Part shown: one piece after another, positions 26,075-34,399 of the stretch
Layout: every line of letters begins with the position of its first letter
Position numbering within the stretch: the first letter of the stretch is position 1
Assembly: GCF_900069005.2 (NCBI RefSeq)
Contig: NZ_LN831279.1
Location: 1,621,453-1,685,452 of the forward strand
DNA from: Paenibacillus sp. GM2
Lineage (GTDB): Bacteria > Bacillota > Bacilli > Paenibacillales > Paenibacillaceae
Reading direction: 5' to 3'
Length of the DNA stretch: 64,000 bases
Notes under the pieces: model-generated
What the model was told of the DNA's origin: nothing
Seen by the model: the letters and a program-made list of their open reading frames with translations, nothing else
Database searches by the model: none
Translations under genes and position numbers: made by a program

Positions 26075-27123
26075 GAATCAAGGCGCTGATCAGAAGAATC
26101 TGCGAACAGATGCTGCGGGACAAGCGAACGTTGGCCTTGTTGTTCTTGGCTCCGCTGCTTGTCTTGTCGCTAATGCATTATTTGTTCAATCACACAGGCA
26201 ATGCCGCTGACGCTACCATTGGCGCGGTTGGTCTTCCTTCGCAATGGACTACGGTGCTCGAGCAGCAGGGGCTTGAGATGACGATCTATGATACAGCGGA
26301 TCGGGATACCTTAGTCGAGGATAAGCTGGATGCGATCCTTGAAATGCAAAATGGACGAATTCATCTGATTCTCGAAAATAGCGATCCTTCTCAATCGAAA
26401 GCGCTGCAGATGAAGATCGGGCAGGTAACGGAAGCTCTTACCGCAGCGGCCCAGCAAGATGGAGCAGCTCCGGCAGCCAAGCCGGAACTTACGGTAGAGT
26501 ATGTATACGGCAGTGCGGATACAACCTTCTTTGATACGCTCAGTCCTATCCTGATCGGATTTTTTGTCTTCTTCTTCGTGTTCTTAATTTCCGGAATCGG
26601 TCTCCTGCGGGAACGAACGACAGGAACTTTGGAACGATTAATGTCCACTCCGGTGCGAAGGGGAGAAGTAATTACCGGCTATTTGGCAGGCTACGGAATC
26701 TTTGCTTTTGTCCAAACGGTGATTGTCGTCTTATATTCAACCCTGGTTCTTGACATGAATATGACCGGATCGATCTGGTATGTGCTGTTGACCAACCTGC
26801 TGCTGGCTTTTGTGGCCTTGTCGCTGGGGATTCTGCTATCCACCTTCGCTGCCTCGGAGTTCCAAATGGTACAATTCATCCCGCTCGTCATCATTCCGCA
26901 GATTTTCTTTGCCGGTATTTTTCCGTTGGAGCATATGGATGCCTGGGTGCAGGTGCTCGCTAGAATTATGCCGCTATATTACGGAGCTGATGCTTTGAAG
27001 AGCGTGATGTACAAAGGTTTGGGATTCGCAGACATTGCCGTGGATTTAGCGGTATTGGTGCTGTTCGCAGCTTTGTTTATTATTCTAAATATTGTAGCTT
27101 TGAAAAAATACCGCAAGCTGTAG
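26071..27123 (+). CDS. ABC-2 type permease
   Basis: 350 residues: one N-terminal membrane segment, a large extracytoplasmic loop (about residues 45-160), then five segments from IGFFVFFFVFLISGIGLLRE onward, including ERTTGTLERLMSTPVRRGE, the typical coupling-helix motif of the YhgE/DrrB-type ABC-2 permeases. The product acts with the overlapping ATPase. The substrate is unknown. Confidence 0.92.
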   Translation: MRIKALIRRICEQMLRDKRTLALLFLAPLLVLSLMHYLFNHTGNAADATIGAVGLPSQWTTVLEQQGLEMTIYDTADRDTLVEDKLDAILEMQNGRIHLILENSDPSQSKALQMKIGQVTEALTAAAQQDGAAPAAKPELTVEYVYGSADTTFFDTLSPILIGFFVFFFVFLISGIGLLRERTTGTLERLMSTPVRRGEVITGYLAGYGIFAFVQTVIVVLYSTLVLDMNMTGSIWYVLLTNLLLAFVALSLGILLSTFAASEFQMVQFIPLVIIPQIFFAGIFPLEHMDAWVQVLARIMPLYYGADALKSVMYKGLGFADIAVDLAVLVLFAALFIILNIVALKKYRKL

Positions 27124-27236
27124 GCTTTATTGGCCAGCTGGCATTCAAATCTATGGCATCTGTTTGTGGATATTTTACGGGACTTCGGCAACAATAATGG
27201 CGAAAATGCCGAATCAGACCAAGGAGGAAATATCTC

Positions 27237-27677
27237 ATGCCTTTAGTACCATATGAACCGTTCCGCCATTTGGATAATATACGCCGCGAGATGGATCAAT
27301 TTTTCACTCATGATTTCCCGTCTATGAAGGGGATGCCACAGCATTTCGGCCAGATGAATGTGGACGTGTATGAGAATGACGATGAAGTCATTGCCGCGTG
27401 CGACATTCCGGGATTGGAGCAGAAAGAGGATGTCACGATTGAAGTGGATCGGAACGTTCTGTCCATCAGCGGTTCTGTGAACAAGACGAATGAGGTCAAG
27501 GAGGAGCATATGCATCGGCGGGAACGTTATTCCGGGCGGTTCCACCGTCTGGTTACACTGCCGGCTAATGTAACCCCTGAGCATGTCAAAGCCACCTACA
27601 AGAACGGTGTATTGGAAGTGCGGATGCGCAAAATTGATGGCGATCATCGAAAAAAGGTCGATGTAGAGTTCCATTAA
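27237..27677 (+). CDS. Hsp20/alpha-crystallin small heat-shock protein
   Basis: 146 residues. The alpha-crystallin domain runs from about residue 40 (VDVYENDDEVIAACDIPG) to the end, with the conserved beta-hairpin tail YKNGVLEVRMRK. The protein is an ATP-independent holdase forming oligomers. The ATG follows AAGGAGG. No CIRCE element or other heat-shock operator was seen upstream. Confidence 0.92.
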   Translation: MPLVPYEPFRHLDNIRREMDQFFTHDFPSMKGMPQHFGQMNVDVYENDDEVIAACDIPGLEQKEDVTIEVDRNVLSISGSVNKTNEVKEEHMHRRERYSGRFHRLVTLPANVTPEHVKATYKNGVLEVRMRKIDGDHRKKVDVEFH

Positions 27678-27706
27678 AACTGGTTATCAAAAAGATTGTA
27701 ACGTAT

Positions 27707-27750
27707 AAAAAACGGGTACTTGCCGGATGAACCGGGAGTACCCGTTTTTT
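27707..27750. terminator. Bidirectional intrinsic terminator
   Basis: AAAAACGGGTACT (27708-27720) pairs with AGTACCCGTTTTTT (27737-27750). A-run on one side and T-run on the other make it work for both hsp20 and the convergent MFS gene. Confidence 0.92.
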
Positions 27751-27775
27751 ATGCTCTGTTTTGCTGCACTATGGT

Positions 27776-28936
27776 TTATGAAGCGGCTTCTTCGGATTTA
27801 TTTCGGCCGTATTTGAGGTAGAGGACGATACCGAACAGCATTCCGATTAGCGACAGCACGGAAATCGTCAGGTACATGGTATGACCGCCTAAAGCCTGGT
27901 ACAGCGCCCCACCGGCGAAGGAGGCGATAATGCCGGAAACGCCGAAGAAGAGCAAGGCCAATACGGTCTGGCCTGTCGCCCTCCATTCTACAGGCACGAT
28001 CCTGTATAGATATTGAATCGCAGCGGTGTAGAATATCGGGAATGTGAATATCTGCAGCAGCTGGATATACGCGAGCCAATTCGGGTCCTTGATCCAGGCG
28101 GAGATGAAGAAGCGAATAAAGTAGAACGCCCCAGCTATAGCGATGAGGGCCAGTTCCTTATTTTTGCGCAGCCACCAGAAGCTCAAAGAGAAGACCAGAA
28201 TTTCGCTTCCCGCCGCCAGGAACCATGCCAGCCCAAGCAGGTCGGGTTTGCCGCCGAGGTCTTTAATGTACAGCCCCAGATAGGTATCATTCATCCGGGC
28301 TGGGATGGAGCTTATAAACACTAAAATAAGGAAGAGAAGAGTCTCCTTGTTGCTCAGGAAATTTTTCAGGCTCTTGATCGTCAGCGGCTTGCCCGACACC
28401 GGAGCATCCGGCATCAAAAAGGCAACAACCAGGCTGATCAGTCCAAGCGCTGCGAATGTGATGCCCAGGCTGCGCGAACCGTATTCCGTCATCAGAAAGC
28501 CTGCAGCGAGCGACATCACCGCATAGCCTAATGCACCATAGGTTCGCAATGAACCGTAGCTGATTCCTTCGGATTCGGCCACTCGGAAATTCAAGCTCTC
28601 CGTCAACGGGTCGATCGGCATCAAAAAGAAATAGGTCAGCATGACGAATAACAGGATCAGGGGATAATGGTCTGTACTGTATAGGGAATAGCCTGTTACC
28701 GTACAGCAGATTACAAGCAGCAGCAGGACTTTGCGGATGGTGCGCAGCCGGTCGCTGATCATGCCCCATAACGGTTGGGCTATCAGGGTAATAAAGCCGC
28801 CGATGCCGACAATGGTGCCAATCTGCGTCTCGCTCAGCCCCCGGTCGCTGAAATAGAGGGGCAGAAACGGGATGAACATGGACAATAGAGCAAAAAAGAG
28901 AAAATTAAATGATTTCACGGTGTAAGCAGATTTCAT
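27776..28936 (-). CDS. MFS transporter, LacY/HcaT-like
   Basis: 386 residues from the ATG at 28936, which follows AGGATAGGAT; the frame extends to 28993 without a ribosome binding site. Twelve hydrophobic segments; MFS_1_like features are FLPLYFSDRGLSETQIGTI, MISDRLRTIRKVLL, and the PVEWRATGQTV loop. The family includes nucleoside, sugar and phenylpropionate permeases. The substrate is unknown. Confidence 0.88.
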   Translation of the reverse strand: MKSAYTVKSFNFLFFALLSMFIPFLPLYFSDRGLSETQIGTIVGIGGFITLIAQPLWGMISDRLRTIRKVLLLLVICCTVTGYSLYSTDHYPLILLFVMLTYFFLMPIDPLTESLNFRVAESEGISYGSLRTYGALGYAVMSLAAGFLMTEYGSRSLGITFAALGLISLVVAFLMPDAPVSGKPLTIKSLKNFLSNKETLLFLILVFISSIPARMNDTYLGLYIKDLGGKPDLLGLAWFLAAGSEILVFSLSFWWLRKNKELALIAIAGAFYFIRFFISAWIKDPNWLAYIQLLQIFTFPIFYTAAIQYLYRIVPVEWRATGQTVLALLFFGVSGIIASFAGGALYQALGGHTMYLTISVLSLIGMLFGIVLYLKYGRNKSEEAAS

Positions 28937-29203
28937 GAGTTTTATCCTATCCTTTTGAGGTCTGTTTGATATCTGTGCCACTCTTTGATCCACAATTCCG
29001 GGCCGATGATATTATGCTCAGTTTATTATACAGGCGGCATCTGTTCAATAGAAGTTTTCCTGAACCGGGAGCCAAAGCGCTATATGAATTGTAATAGGAT
29101 CGTTTAGGAAGAGGCGATATAATGGTAATGATTGGCTGTGTTATTTAAGTTTTATACATTTTGATGGGTTAGGCTGCTCGCGCCCATGAGGAGAGAAGAA
29201 CGG

Positions 29204-30649
29204 ATGCAAATGACGAACAGATCATTAACGAGAACTACGCCGGAACAATTGGGGATTGCGGCGAAGCAAGTCATTGCTTTTCTGGATGATGTGGGGAAGC
29301 ATAAGAGCGAGCTGCACAGCTTCATGCTGCTGCGGCATGGCCAGGTCGCTGCAGAGGGCTGGTGGGCCCCCTATGCGCCGGAGCTGCCTCACATGTTATT
29401 CTCATTGAGTAAAAGCTTCACTTCGACAGCGATAGGTATGGCCGTTCACGAAGGCATTATAACGTTGGATGACGCGGTGGTTTCATTTTTCCCCGATGAT
29501 CTTCCGGGGGATGTCCCTGAACATCTCGGCGCGATGCAAATCCGCCATCTGCTAATGATGGGGACAGGTCATGACGAGGATACGATGGATGCTCTGATTG
29601 CCGCCGAGGACGGCCATTGGGTCAGAGCTTTTCTTGAACTGCCTGTGCCGCATGAGCCGGGGACTCATTTTCTGTATAATACCGGGGCTACCTATATGCT
29701 GTCTGCAATTTTGCAGAAGGCCTCGGGACAAAGTCTGATGGATTACTTAACCCCCCGGTTGTTCAAACCGCTTGGTATTGAGAATCCGACATGGGATACT
29801 TGCCCGCGCGGGATAAATACGGGGGGTTACGGACTGAACATTACGACAGAGGATATCGCCAAGCTCGGTCAATTATATTTGCAGAGGGGGCTCTGGAACG
29901 GGGTACGAATCATGGATGAGGAGTGGGTCCATGAGGCGACCCGCAAGCAGATTTCCAATGGCGACGGTGGTGACAGCGACTGGGCGCAAGGCTACGGATA
30001 TCAATTCTGGCGCTGCCGTCATGGAATCTATCGGGGAGATGGCGCCTTTGGCCAGTTCTGTATAGTCATGCCGGAGCAAGATGCTGTTATCGCGATCACA
30101 TCAGGTACAGGCGATATGCAGGCCATAATGAACAGCGTCTGGGGTCATCTGCTGCCGGGCTTTCTGCCTGAGCCGATCGCGGAAGATGAGAGCTCGGTCG
30201 CGCTGGGTGAATGCCTTGCCAAGCTGCATCTTGAGGTTCCAAAGCTCGGAAGCAAGTCAATGCTGGAGGCTCAAGTTAGTGGAACAAGATATGAAATCGA
30301 ACAGGACCGGACCGAGGAAGCTCCGTTCCCATTAAAGAATCTGTGTATCAAATTCGACAAAGATAGGGCACGACTGGATTTTAAGCTGGAAAGTGAAGAT
30401 AGCATCACGTTGGGACGGGAGCATTGGCTAACCGAATCCACGGTAACTATAGAGGGGAAGGATACTCGCACCGCAGGCAGCTTCACTTGGAAATCGCAAG
30501 ACGAGCTTATATTAACGCTGCAGGCGATAGAGACTCCTTTCTGTATTACGCTGGAGCTGCACTTTGTCGATGCTGCCGTAACGATTCATTCGAGCTATAA
30601 TGTCGGCTGGGATAAGGTTGTTACAGTACATGGAAAAGCGGTTAATTAA
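29204..30649 (+). CDS. Serine hydrolase, class C beta-lactamase-related
   Basis: 481 residues from ATG 29204 (GAGGAGAG eight bases upstream; ATG 29186 overlaps this site). The catalytic SxxK is in FSLSKSFTSTAIG (about residue 72), with the second motif YNTGATYML and downstream GDGAFGQFCIVMP. The C-terminal 150 residues form a separate beta-rich domain. No signal peptide is present, so it acts inside the cell, probably as an esterase or peptidase and not a penicillin-resistance enzyme. Confidence 0.88.
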   Translation: MQMTNRSLTRTTPEQLGIAAKQVIAFLDDVGKHKSELHSFMLLRHGQVAAEGWWAPYAPELPHMLFSLSKSFTSTAIGMAVHEGIITLDDAVVSFFPDDLPGDVPEHLGAMQIRHLLMMGTGHDEDTMDALIAAEDGHWVRAFLELPVPHEPGTHFLYNTGATYMLSAILQKASGQSLMDYLTPRLFKPLGIENPTWDTCPRGINTGGYGLNITTEDIAKLGQLYLQRGLWNGVRIMDEEWVHEATRKQISNGDGGDSDWAQGYGYQFWRCRHGIYRGDGAFGQFCIVMPEQDAVIAITSGTGDMQAIMNSVWGHLLPGFLPEPIAEDESSVALGECLAKLHLEVPKLGSKSMLEAQVSGTRYEIEQDRTEEAPFPLKNLCIKFDKDRARLDFKLESEDSITLGREHWLTESTVTIEGKDTRTAGSFTWKSQDELILTLQAIETPFCITLELHFVDAAVTIHSSYNVGWDKVVTVHGKAVN

Positions 30650-30729
30650 TTTACATGCGAGCCTGCTGGAAGCCGCTATGGCTTCTGGCTGGTTCGAGAA
30701 TTATGGGAAATATTGCAATTCCCCTAGAC

Positions 30730-31182
30730 CTACTTTACATAACCCCCGTGAAAGAGAAGGCTGAATATGACCTTGCCTTGATAAATGATTTGCTCCTCGC
30801 CGTTGAACTTTCCGAGATCACCGTTCCAGCGGCATACATACTTAAAAGAAGCACTGGAATAGTGTGCAGATCCGCGAAAAGGAGCTTCCGGACTGACCTG
30901 TTTCAAGGCTGCAAATAAAAACTCGGGAAAACCTTCTATAAGGGTTATGGTCGCTCCGAAATAATTCATAGCCCATACGGCGCTGCCGTCTTTCCACACG
31001 ACCTCTTGGCCCGCAAAATCAAGCTCACCTACATAACTGTCCAAATATGGATAATTGTCGTTAACATAAGGATAATCCTTGGCGCCTAATCTGGAAGGTT
31101 CAGCTTGGGTGTCTCCGCCAGCGGCGCAGGTGTTTTGTTTGGCCTCCACGAGAAAGCTTCTAAGCTCTGTCTCAAACGGCAT
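30730..31182 (-). CDS. DUF5680 domain-containing protein
   Basis: 150 residues made up of a DUF5680 domain: YPYLDSYVGELDFAGQEVVW, VWAMNYFGATI and a cysteine- and tryptophan-containing C-terminus. In other proteins this domain follows an XRE HTH; here it stands alone. The function is unknown. It diverges from the TerB-type gene at 31320 across a region holding a LexA-like palindrome. Confidence 0.75.
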   Translation of the reverse strand: MPFETELRSFLVEAKQNTCAAGGDTQAEPSRLGAKDYPYVNDNYPYLDSYVGELDFAGQEVVWKDGSAVWAMNYFGATITLIEGFPEFLFAALKQVSPEAPFRGSAHYSSASFKYVCRWNGDLGKFNGEEQIIYQGKVIFSLLFHGGYVK

Positions 31183-31225
31183 TATACTCTCGCCTTTCTA
31201 GCAAATTTTTTTTATACTAGTCTAT

Positions 31226-31239
31226 AGAACATGTGTTCT
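31226..31239. promoter_or_regulatory. LexA (DinR)-like palindrome
   Basis: Perfect 14-bp palindrome AGAACATGTGTTCT with the GAAC-N4-GTTC core of the Firmicute SOS box (consensus CGAACnnnnGTTCG). It lies 81 bp upstream of the TerB-type gene. A -10-like TATGAT (31257-31262) would put the box over the -35 region, a position expected for repression. The outer base differs from the consensus on both sides. Confidence 0.6.
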
Positions 31240-31319
31240 AGCATCAATAAAAATGTTATGATCATATCAGAGAGTTTTGAGACGAGAATAAAAATGGGAT
31301 GAATGGTGATGGGAGTTCC

Positions 31320-32885
31320 ATGAATGCATATAACAAATCGCTGGACTTTGTAGAGATCGATATAAGTGAAGCACAAGAGCAGAGCGGCTCATTGCAGGAA
31401 ATGAGCATACCTGAGCGGAAGGATCGCCCTGTTCAAGGGTCCTCTCTGCCTATGCAAGGGCTTGCGAGAGAACGCAGATTTGTGAGGCAAGCCAGGGAAT
31501 GGGAGCGGCGGGAAGGAGAGCCGTCTCTGTATATTCCGTTTATGAGCTATTGGCCTACCTTCGAGCAGATGGATGAAGCACAGCAGAGCTGGTATTTTTA
31601 CTGGCGCAGCGAGTTGAGGCAGGGACGTTATCCGTTTACCGATCTATCCTATATTTTTGTCTATCTATATGAACTGATTCACGGTGTTGGCTGGGAGGAG
31701 CCGCAACAAGGCTATCATCAGCTTATGGCATTATGGAACGCTTACCAATCGATGTACCCGAAGCTGAGTAATTACATAGCGGAATGGGTTTGTGATTTTG
31801 CACTGCTGCATAAGCTGGACCTGCCCTTGATGGATATTATCATGCGATCCACTAGTGCGAAAGCCGGGGAGCTCTACGATCTGGAATTAAAAAGAATTCT
31901 GGAGAACGAGCCTTCCAGGCTGCGGTTGGAGCATATTTTGGCGTTCTCGGATTATGACCTGCAGCGCAGTAAGTTTTACGTAACCGGAGGTCGGGCGCTT
32001 ATGGAGGAATATATGCCGAAGGTGGTGGCGCTGGTCGATTCTTATTTGCGGAAAACCAATGGCAAAAATCTGATCGATACGTTTTATAAAGGAAATGGAA
32101 AGACGGTCGAGCGGTATTTGTTCCGCAGTGCGGTATATGATGCCGAGTTATATGGGCGTACGCTGCCGCTGCGTATTTTCCAATTGCGGAAATGCCCGCC
32201 GCTCCGTTATTACATCACTCAACTGATCCGCTGTACGGAAAATAAATTGCGCGAGCTTCAACACTTCAAAGGGCGGCTGCGTGGTGTTTCTCTAATGAAG
32301 GAGACCCAGATGCTGGTCGAGCGCTTTCTGGAGAAGGAATATACAGAAGCGATCAAGCCTGCCGGACCTGTGATCTCTATAGATCCCGAACGGCTGGCCA
32401 CGCTGCAGAAGGATAGTGAAGAAGTGCGGAGCCTGCTGACCGTCGAGGATGAACGGATGGTGGAGGATGCGGCGCAGGATATGGAGCTTGTAACGGAAGC
32501 AGGGCCGGAGCTGCAGGAACAGGTAGAGGCACAGGTAGAGATGCGGGATGGGGATGGCCCATCCTATACCGATTCGGATCAGGAGATCGTCCGGGATACT
32601 TCCGGCCTGGATGAAGATTGGCTGCTGTTTGCAGGACAGCTGGGACAGGCTCATCTCGAAGCTTTATTTGCGCTGCAAGAGACAAGCGGCCGACTGTACG
32701 AAATTGCCGAGAAATACGGGACCATGCCTGCGCTGCTGCTCGATGAAATCAACGAGCTTGCGATGGAGACGATCGGAGATTTGTTGGTGGATGGCGAATC
32801 AATCGCTGAAGATTATATAGATTATTTTGCACGGCTGAGGCGTGTTCAAAAAAGGTCGGTTTTCAGCACCGGAAAGGTTGAATGA
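31320..32885 (+). CDS. TerB-N/TerB-C domain-type protein
   Basis: 521 residues from ATG 31320 (GGGAG upstream; ATG 31299 is possible). After a charged N-terminal 35 residues, the region about 40-240 (EWERREGEPSLYIPFMSY, QQSWYFYWRSELRQGRYP, LSYIFVYLYELIHGVGW) matches the TerB-N domain. A helical, acidic middle leads to a C-terminal helical domain (about 430-510: EDWLLFAGQLGQAHLEALF ... LLLDEINELAMETIGD) like TerB-C. Such proteins belong to Ter-linked systems proposed to act in stress response and DNA processing. The gene leads the cassette with the ATPase and helicase, 170 bp upstream of the ATPase. Confidence 0.8.
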   Translation: MNAYNKSLDFVEIDISEAQEQSGSLQEMSIPERKDRPVQGSSLPMQGLARERRFVRQAREWERREGEPSLYIPFMSYWPTFEQMDEAQQSWYFYWRSELRQGRYPFTDLSYIFVYLYELIHGVGWEEPQQGYHQLMALWNAYQSMYPKLSNYIAEWVCDFALLHKLDLPLMDIIMRSTSAKAGELYDLELKRILENEPSRLRLEHILAFSDYDLQRSKFYVTGGRALMEEYMPKVVALVDSYLRKTNGKNLIDTFYKGNGKTVERYLFRSAVYDAELYGRTLPLRIFQLRKCPPLRYYITQLIRCTENKLRELQHFKGRLRGVSLMKETQMLVERFLEKEYTEAIKPAGPVISIDPERLATLQKDSEEVRSLLTVEDERMVEDAAQDMELVTEAGPELQEQVEAQVEMRDGDGPSYTDSDQEIVRDTSGLDEDWLLFAGQLGQAHLEALFALQETSGRLYEIAEKYGTMPALLLDEINELAMETIGDLLVDGESIAEDYIDYFARLRRVQKRSVFSTGKVE

Positions 32886-32894
32886 AGTCAGGGA

Positions 32895-33020
32895 CTGAGG
32901 AGCGGAGCGTACATAGTTTGTACAAGAGCACCGGAAGGCCCGGCTGAATTTAAGATTCGATGCTGCGTAACTTCTTGATTCGCTTCGTGATCATAAGCAG
33001 ACTTTTTGAACTACCTCGAT
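32895..33020 (+). other. Intergenic element with a GTACA/TGTAC palindrome and CTTTTTGAAC motif
   Basis: Between the TerB-type gene and the ATPase gene lies GTACA-tagtt-TGTAC (32909-32923), a CACCGG/CCGG stretch, and then GCAGACTTTTTGAACTACC (32997-33015). Similar CTTTTTGAAC-ACC stretches stand upstream of cysJ (about 57445-57466) and, more degenerate, before cysI (about 59450-59500). It may be a shared leader element; the function is unknown. Confidence 0.45.
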
Positions 33021-33055
33021 TAGGAATTAGGACGAAATGGACGAGGTGAAGTGGA

Positions 33056-34399
33056 ATGATGGAACCAAACATAGCCGATATCAAAATCCCGAGGCGGCTG
33101 ACAACCGCGCTGATAAATTCATTCACTGCGGGTGTGGTGCCTAGAATCGGCTTAGAGCATATCGCGGTGGGGCGGAAGGCTGAAGTCGAGGCTATTTTGC
33201 GCGACATGGACAATATCAGTGCTGGCGGAGCGGCCATGCGATTGATTACCGGGCGCTATGGCAGCGGCAAGAGCTTCCTGCTGCAAACGATCCGCAATTA
33301 TGCGCTCGACCGCGATTTCGTGACGGCTGACGCCGATCTGTCGCCCGAACGCCGTCTGGTCGGTACAAAAGGACAAGGCCTGGCCACCTACCGTGAGCTG
33401 ATGACGCATCTGTCAACACGTACTCGGCCGGACGGTGGGGCGCTGGAGGCCGTCCTGCAGAAGTGGATTACGACGATACAGCAGGAGGCCATGAAGGACG
33501 AAGGCTTGCGTCCCGGTGACCCGGCATTAACCGTGGCCGTCGAGCAGCGGATTTTCACGGTTGCGGCGCAAATGCAAAATCTGGTGCATGGCTTTGATTT
33601 CGCCCGCGTATTGGCGGCTTATTGGAACGGCCATAAGCTTGGAGAAGACGGGCAGAAGCAGGCAGCGCTGCGTTGGCTGCGCGGCGAATTCCCGACCAGG
33701 ACCGAAGCGCGAAAAGAGCTGGATGTGAGCGTCATTATCGATGATGACAACTGGTATGACTATATCAAGCTGTGGTCGGAATTTGTAGCGGCGATCGGAT
33801 ATCAAGGTCTGCTGCTATTTATCGACGAAGGCGTTAATTTATATAAAATTTCCAACAGCATCGCTCGCACAAGCAATTATGAAAAGCTGTTGACTATGTT
33901 TAACGACACGATGCAGGGCAAAACGGAGCATCTCGGCATTTTTCTGGGCGGTACGCCGCAGTTTGTCGAGGATGAACGGCGCGGTCTGTTCAGCTATGAA
34001 GCGCTGCGCTCCCGCCTGGTGGAAGGCCGCTTTGCGAGGGCGGGCTACCGCAACTATACCGGCCCGATCCTTAAACTGGAGATGCTCTCGCATGAAGAGA
34101 TTTTGATTTTGCTGCAGAAGCTGCGGCAGATCCATGGTTTGCATTTTGCTTATACCCCAATTTTAACAGATGCGGATCTCATTCAATTTATGGAGATGGC
34201 TGTCGGCAGAATGGGGGCGGACGAGCTGCTAACCCCACGTGAGGTAGTACGTGATTTTATGGATTTACTGCATACCTTGCATCAGAATCCGGAGGTTTCG
34301 TTCAGTCAGCTGCTGGGTGAGCGAAGGGCGGAACATACGACGGAGGCAGGGGAGTCACAGGACGAATTGGATGATTTTCTGGCGGAGTTCGAATTATGA
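33056..34399 (+). CDS. ATP-binding protein, DUF2791/BrxD-like
   Basis: 447-residue AAA-type P-loop ATPase. Walker A is ITGRYGSGKSFLLQTI (about 65-80), Walker B GLLLFIDEGVNL (about 248-260), and there is an extended C-terminal part ending in acidic DDFLAEFEL. The organisation matches DUF2791, called BrxD when found in type 2 BREX systems. GAGGTG precedes the ATG by 7 bases. The stop overlaps the helicase start (ATGA, 34396), so ATPase and helicase are made together and probably form a complex. No BREX methylase or PglZ is near. Confidence 0.87.
   Translation: MMEPNIADIKIPRRLTTALINSFTAGVVPRIGLEHIAVGRKAEVEAILRDMDNISAGGAAMRLITGRYGSGKSFLLQTIRNYALDRDFVTADADLSPERRLVGTKGQGLATYRELMTHLSTRTRPDGGALEAVLQKWITTIQQEAMKDEGLRPGDPALTVAVEQRIFTVAAQMQNLVHGFDFARVLAAYWNGHKLGEDGQKQAALRWLRGEFPTRTEARKELDVSVIIDDDNWYDYIKLWSEFVAAIGYQGLLLFIDEGVNLYKISNSIARTSNYEKLLTMFNDTMQGKTEHLGIFLGGTPQFVEDERRGLFSYEALRSRLVEGRFARAGYRNYTGPILKLEMLSHEEILILLQKLRQIHGLHFAYTPILTDADLIQFMEMAVGRMGADELLTPREVVRDFMDLLHTLHQNPEVSFSQLLGERRAEHTTEAGESQDELDDFLAEFEL

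Noticed and set aside
30650-30729. Short plus-strand open frame at 30655-30918
   Set aside because: It lacks a ribosome binding site and mostly runs antisense to the DUF5680 gene.
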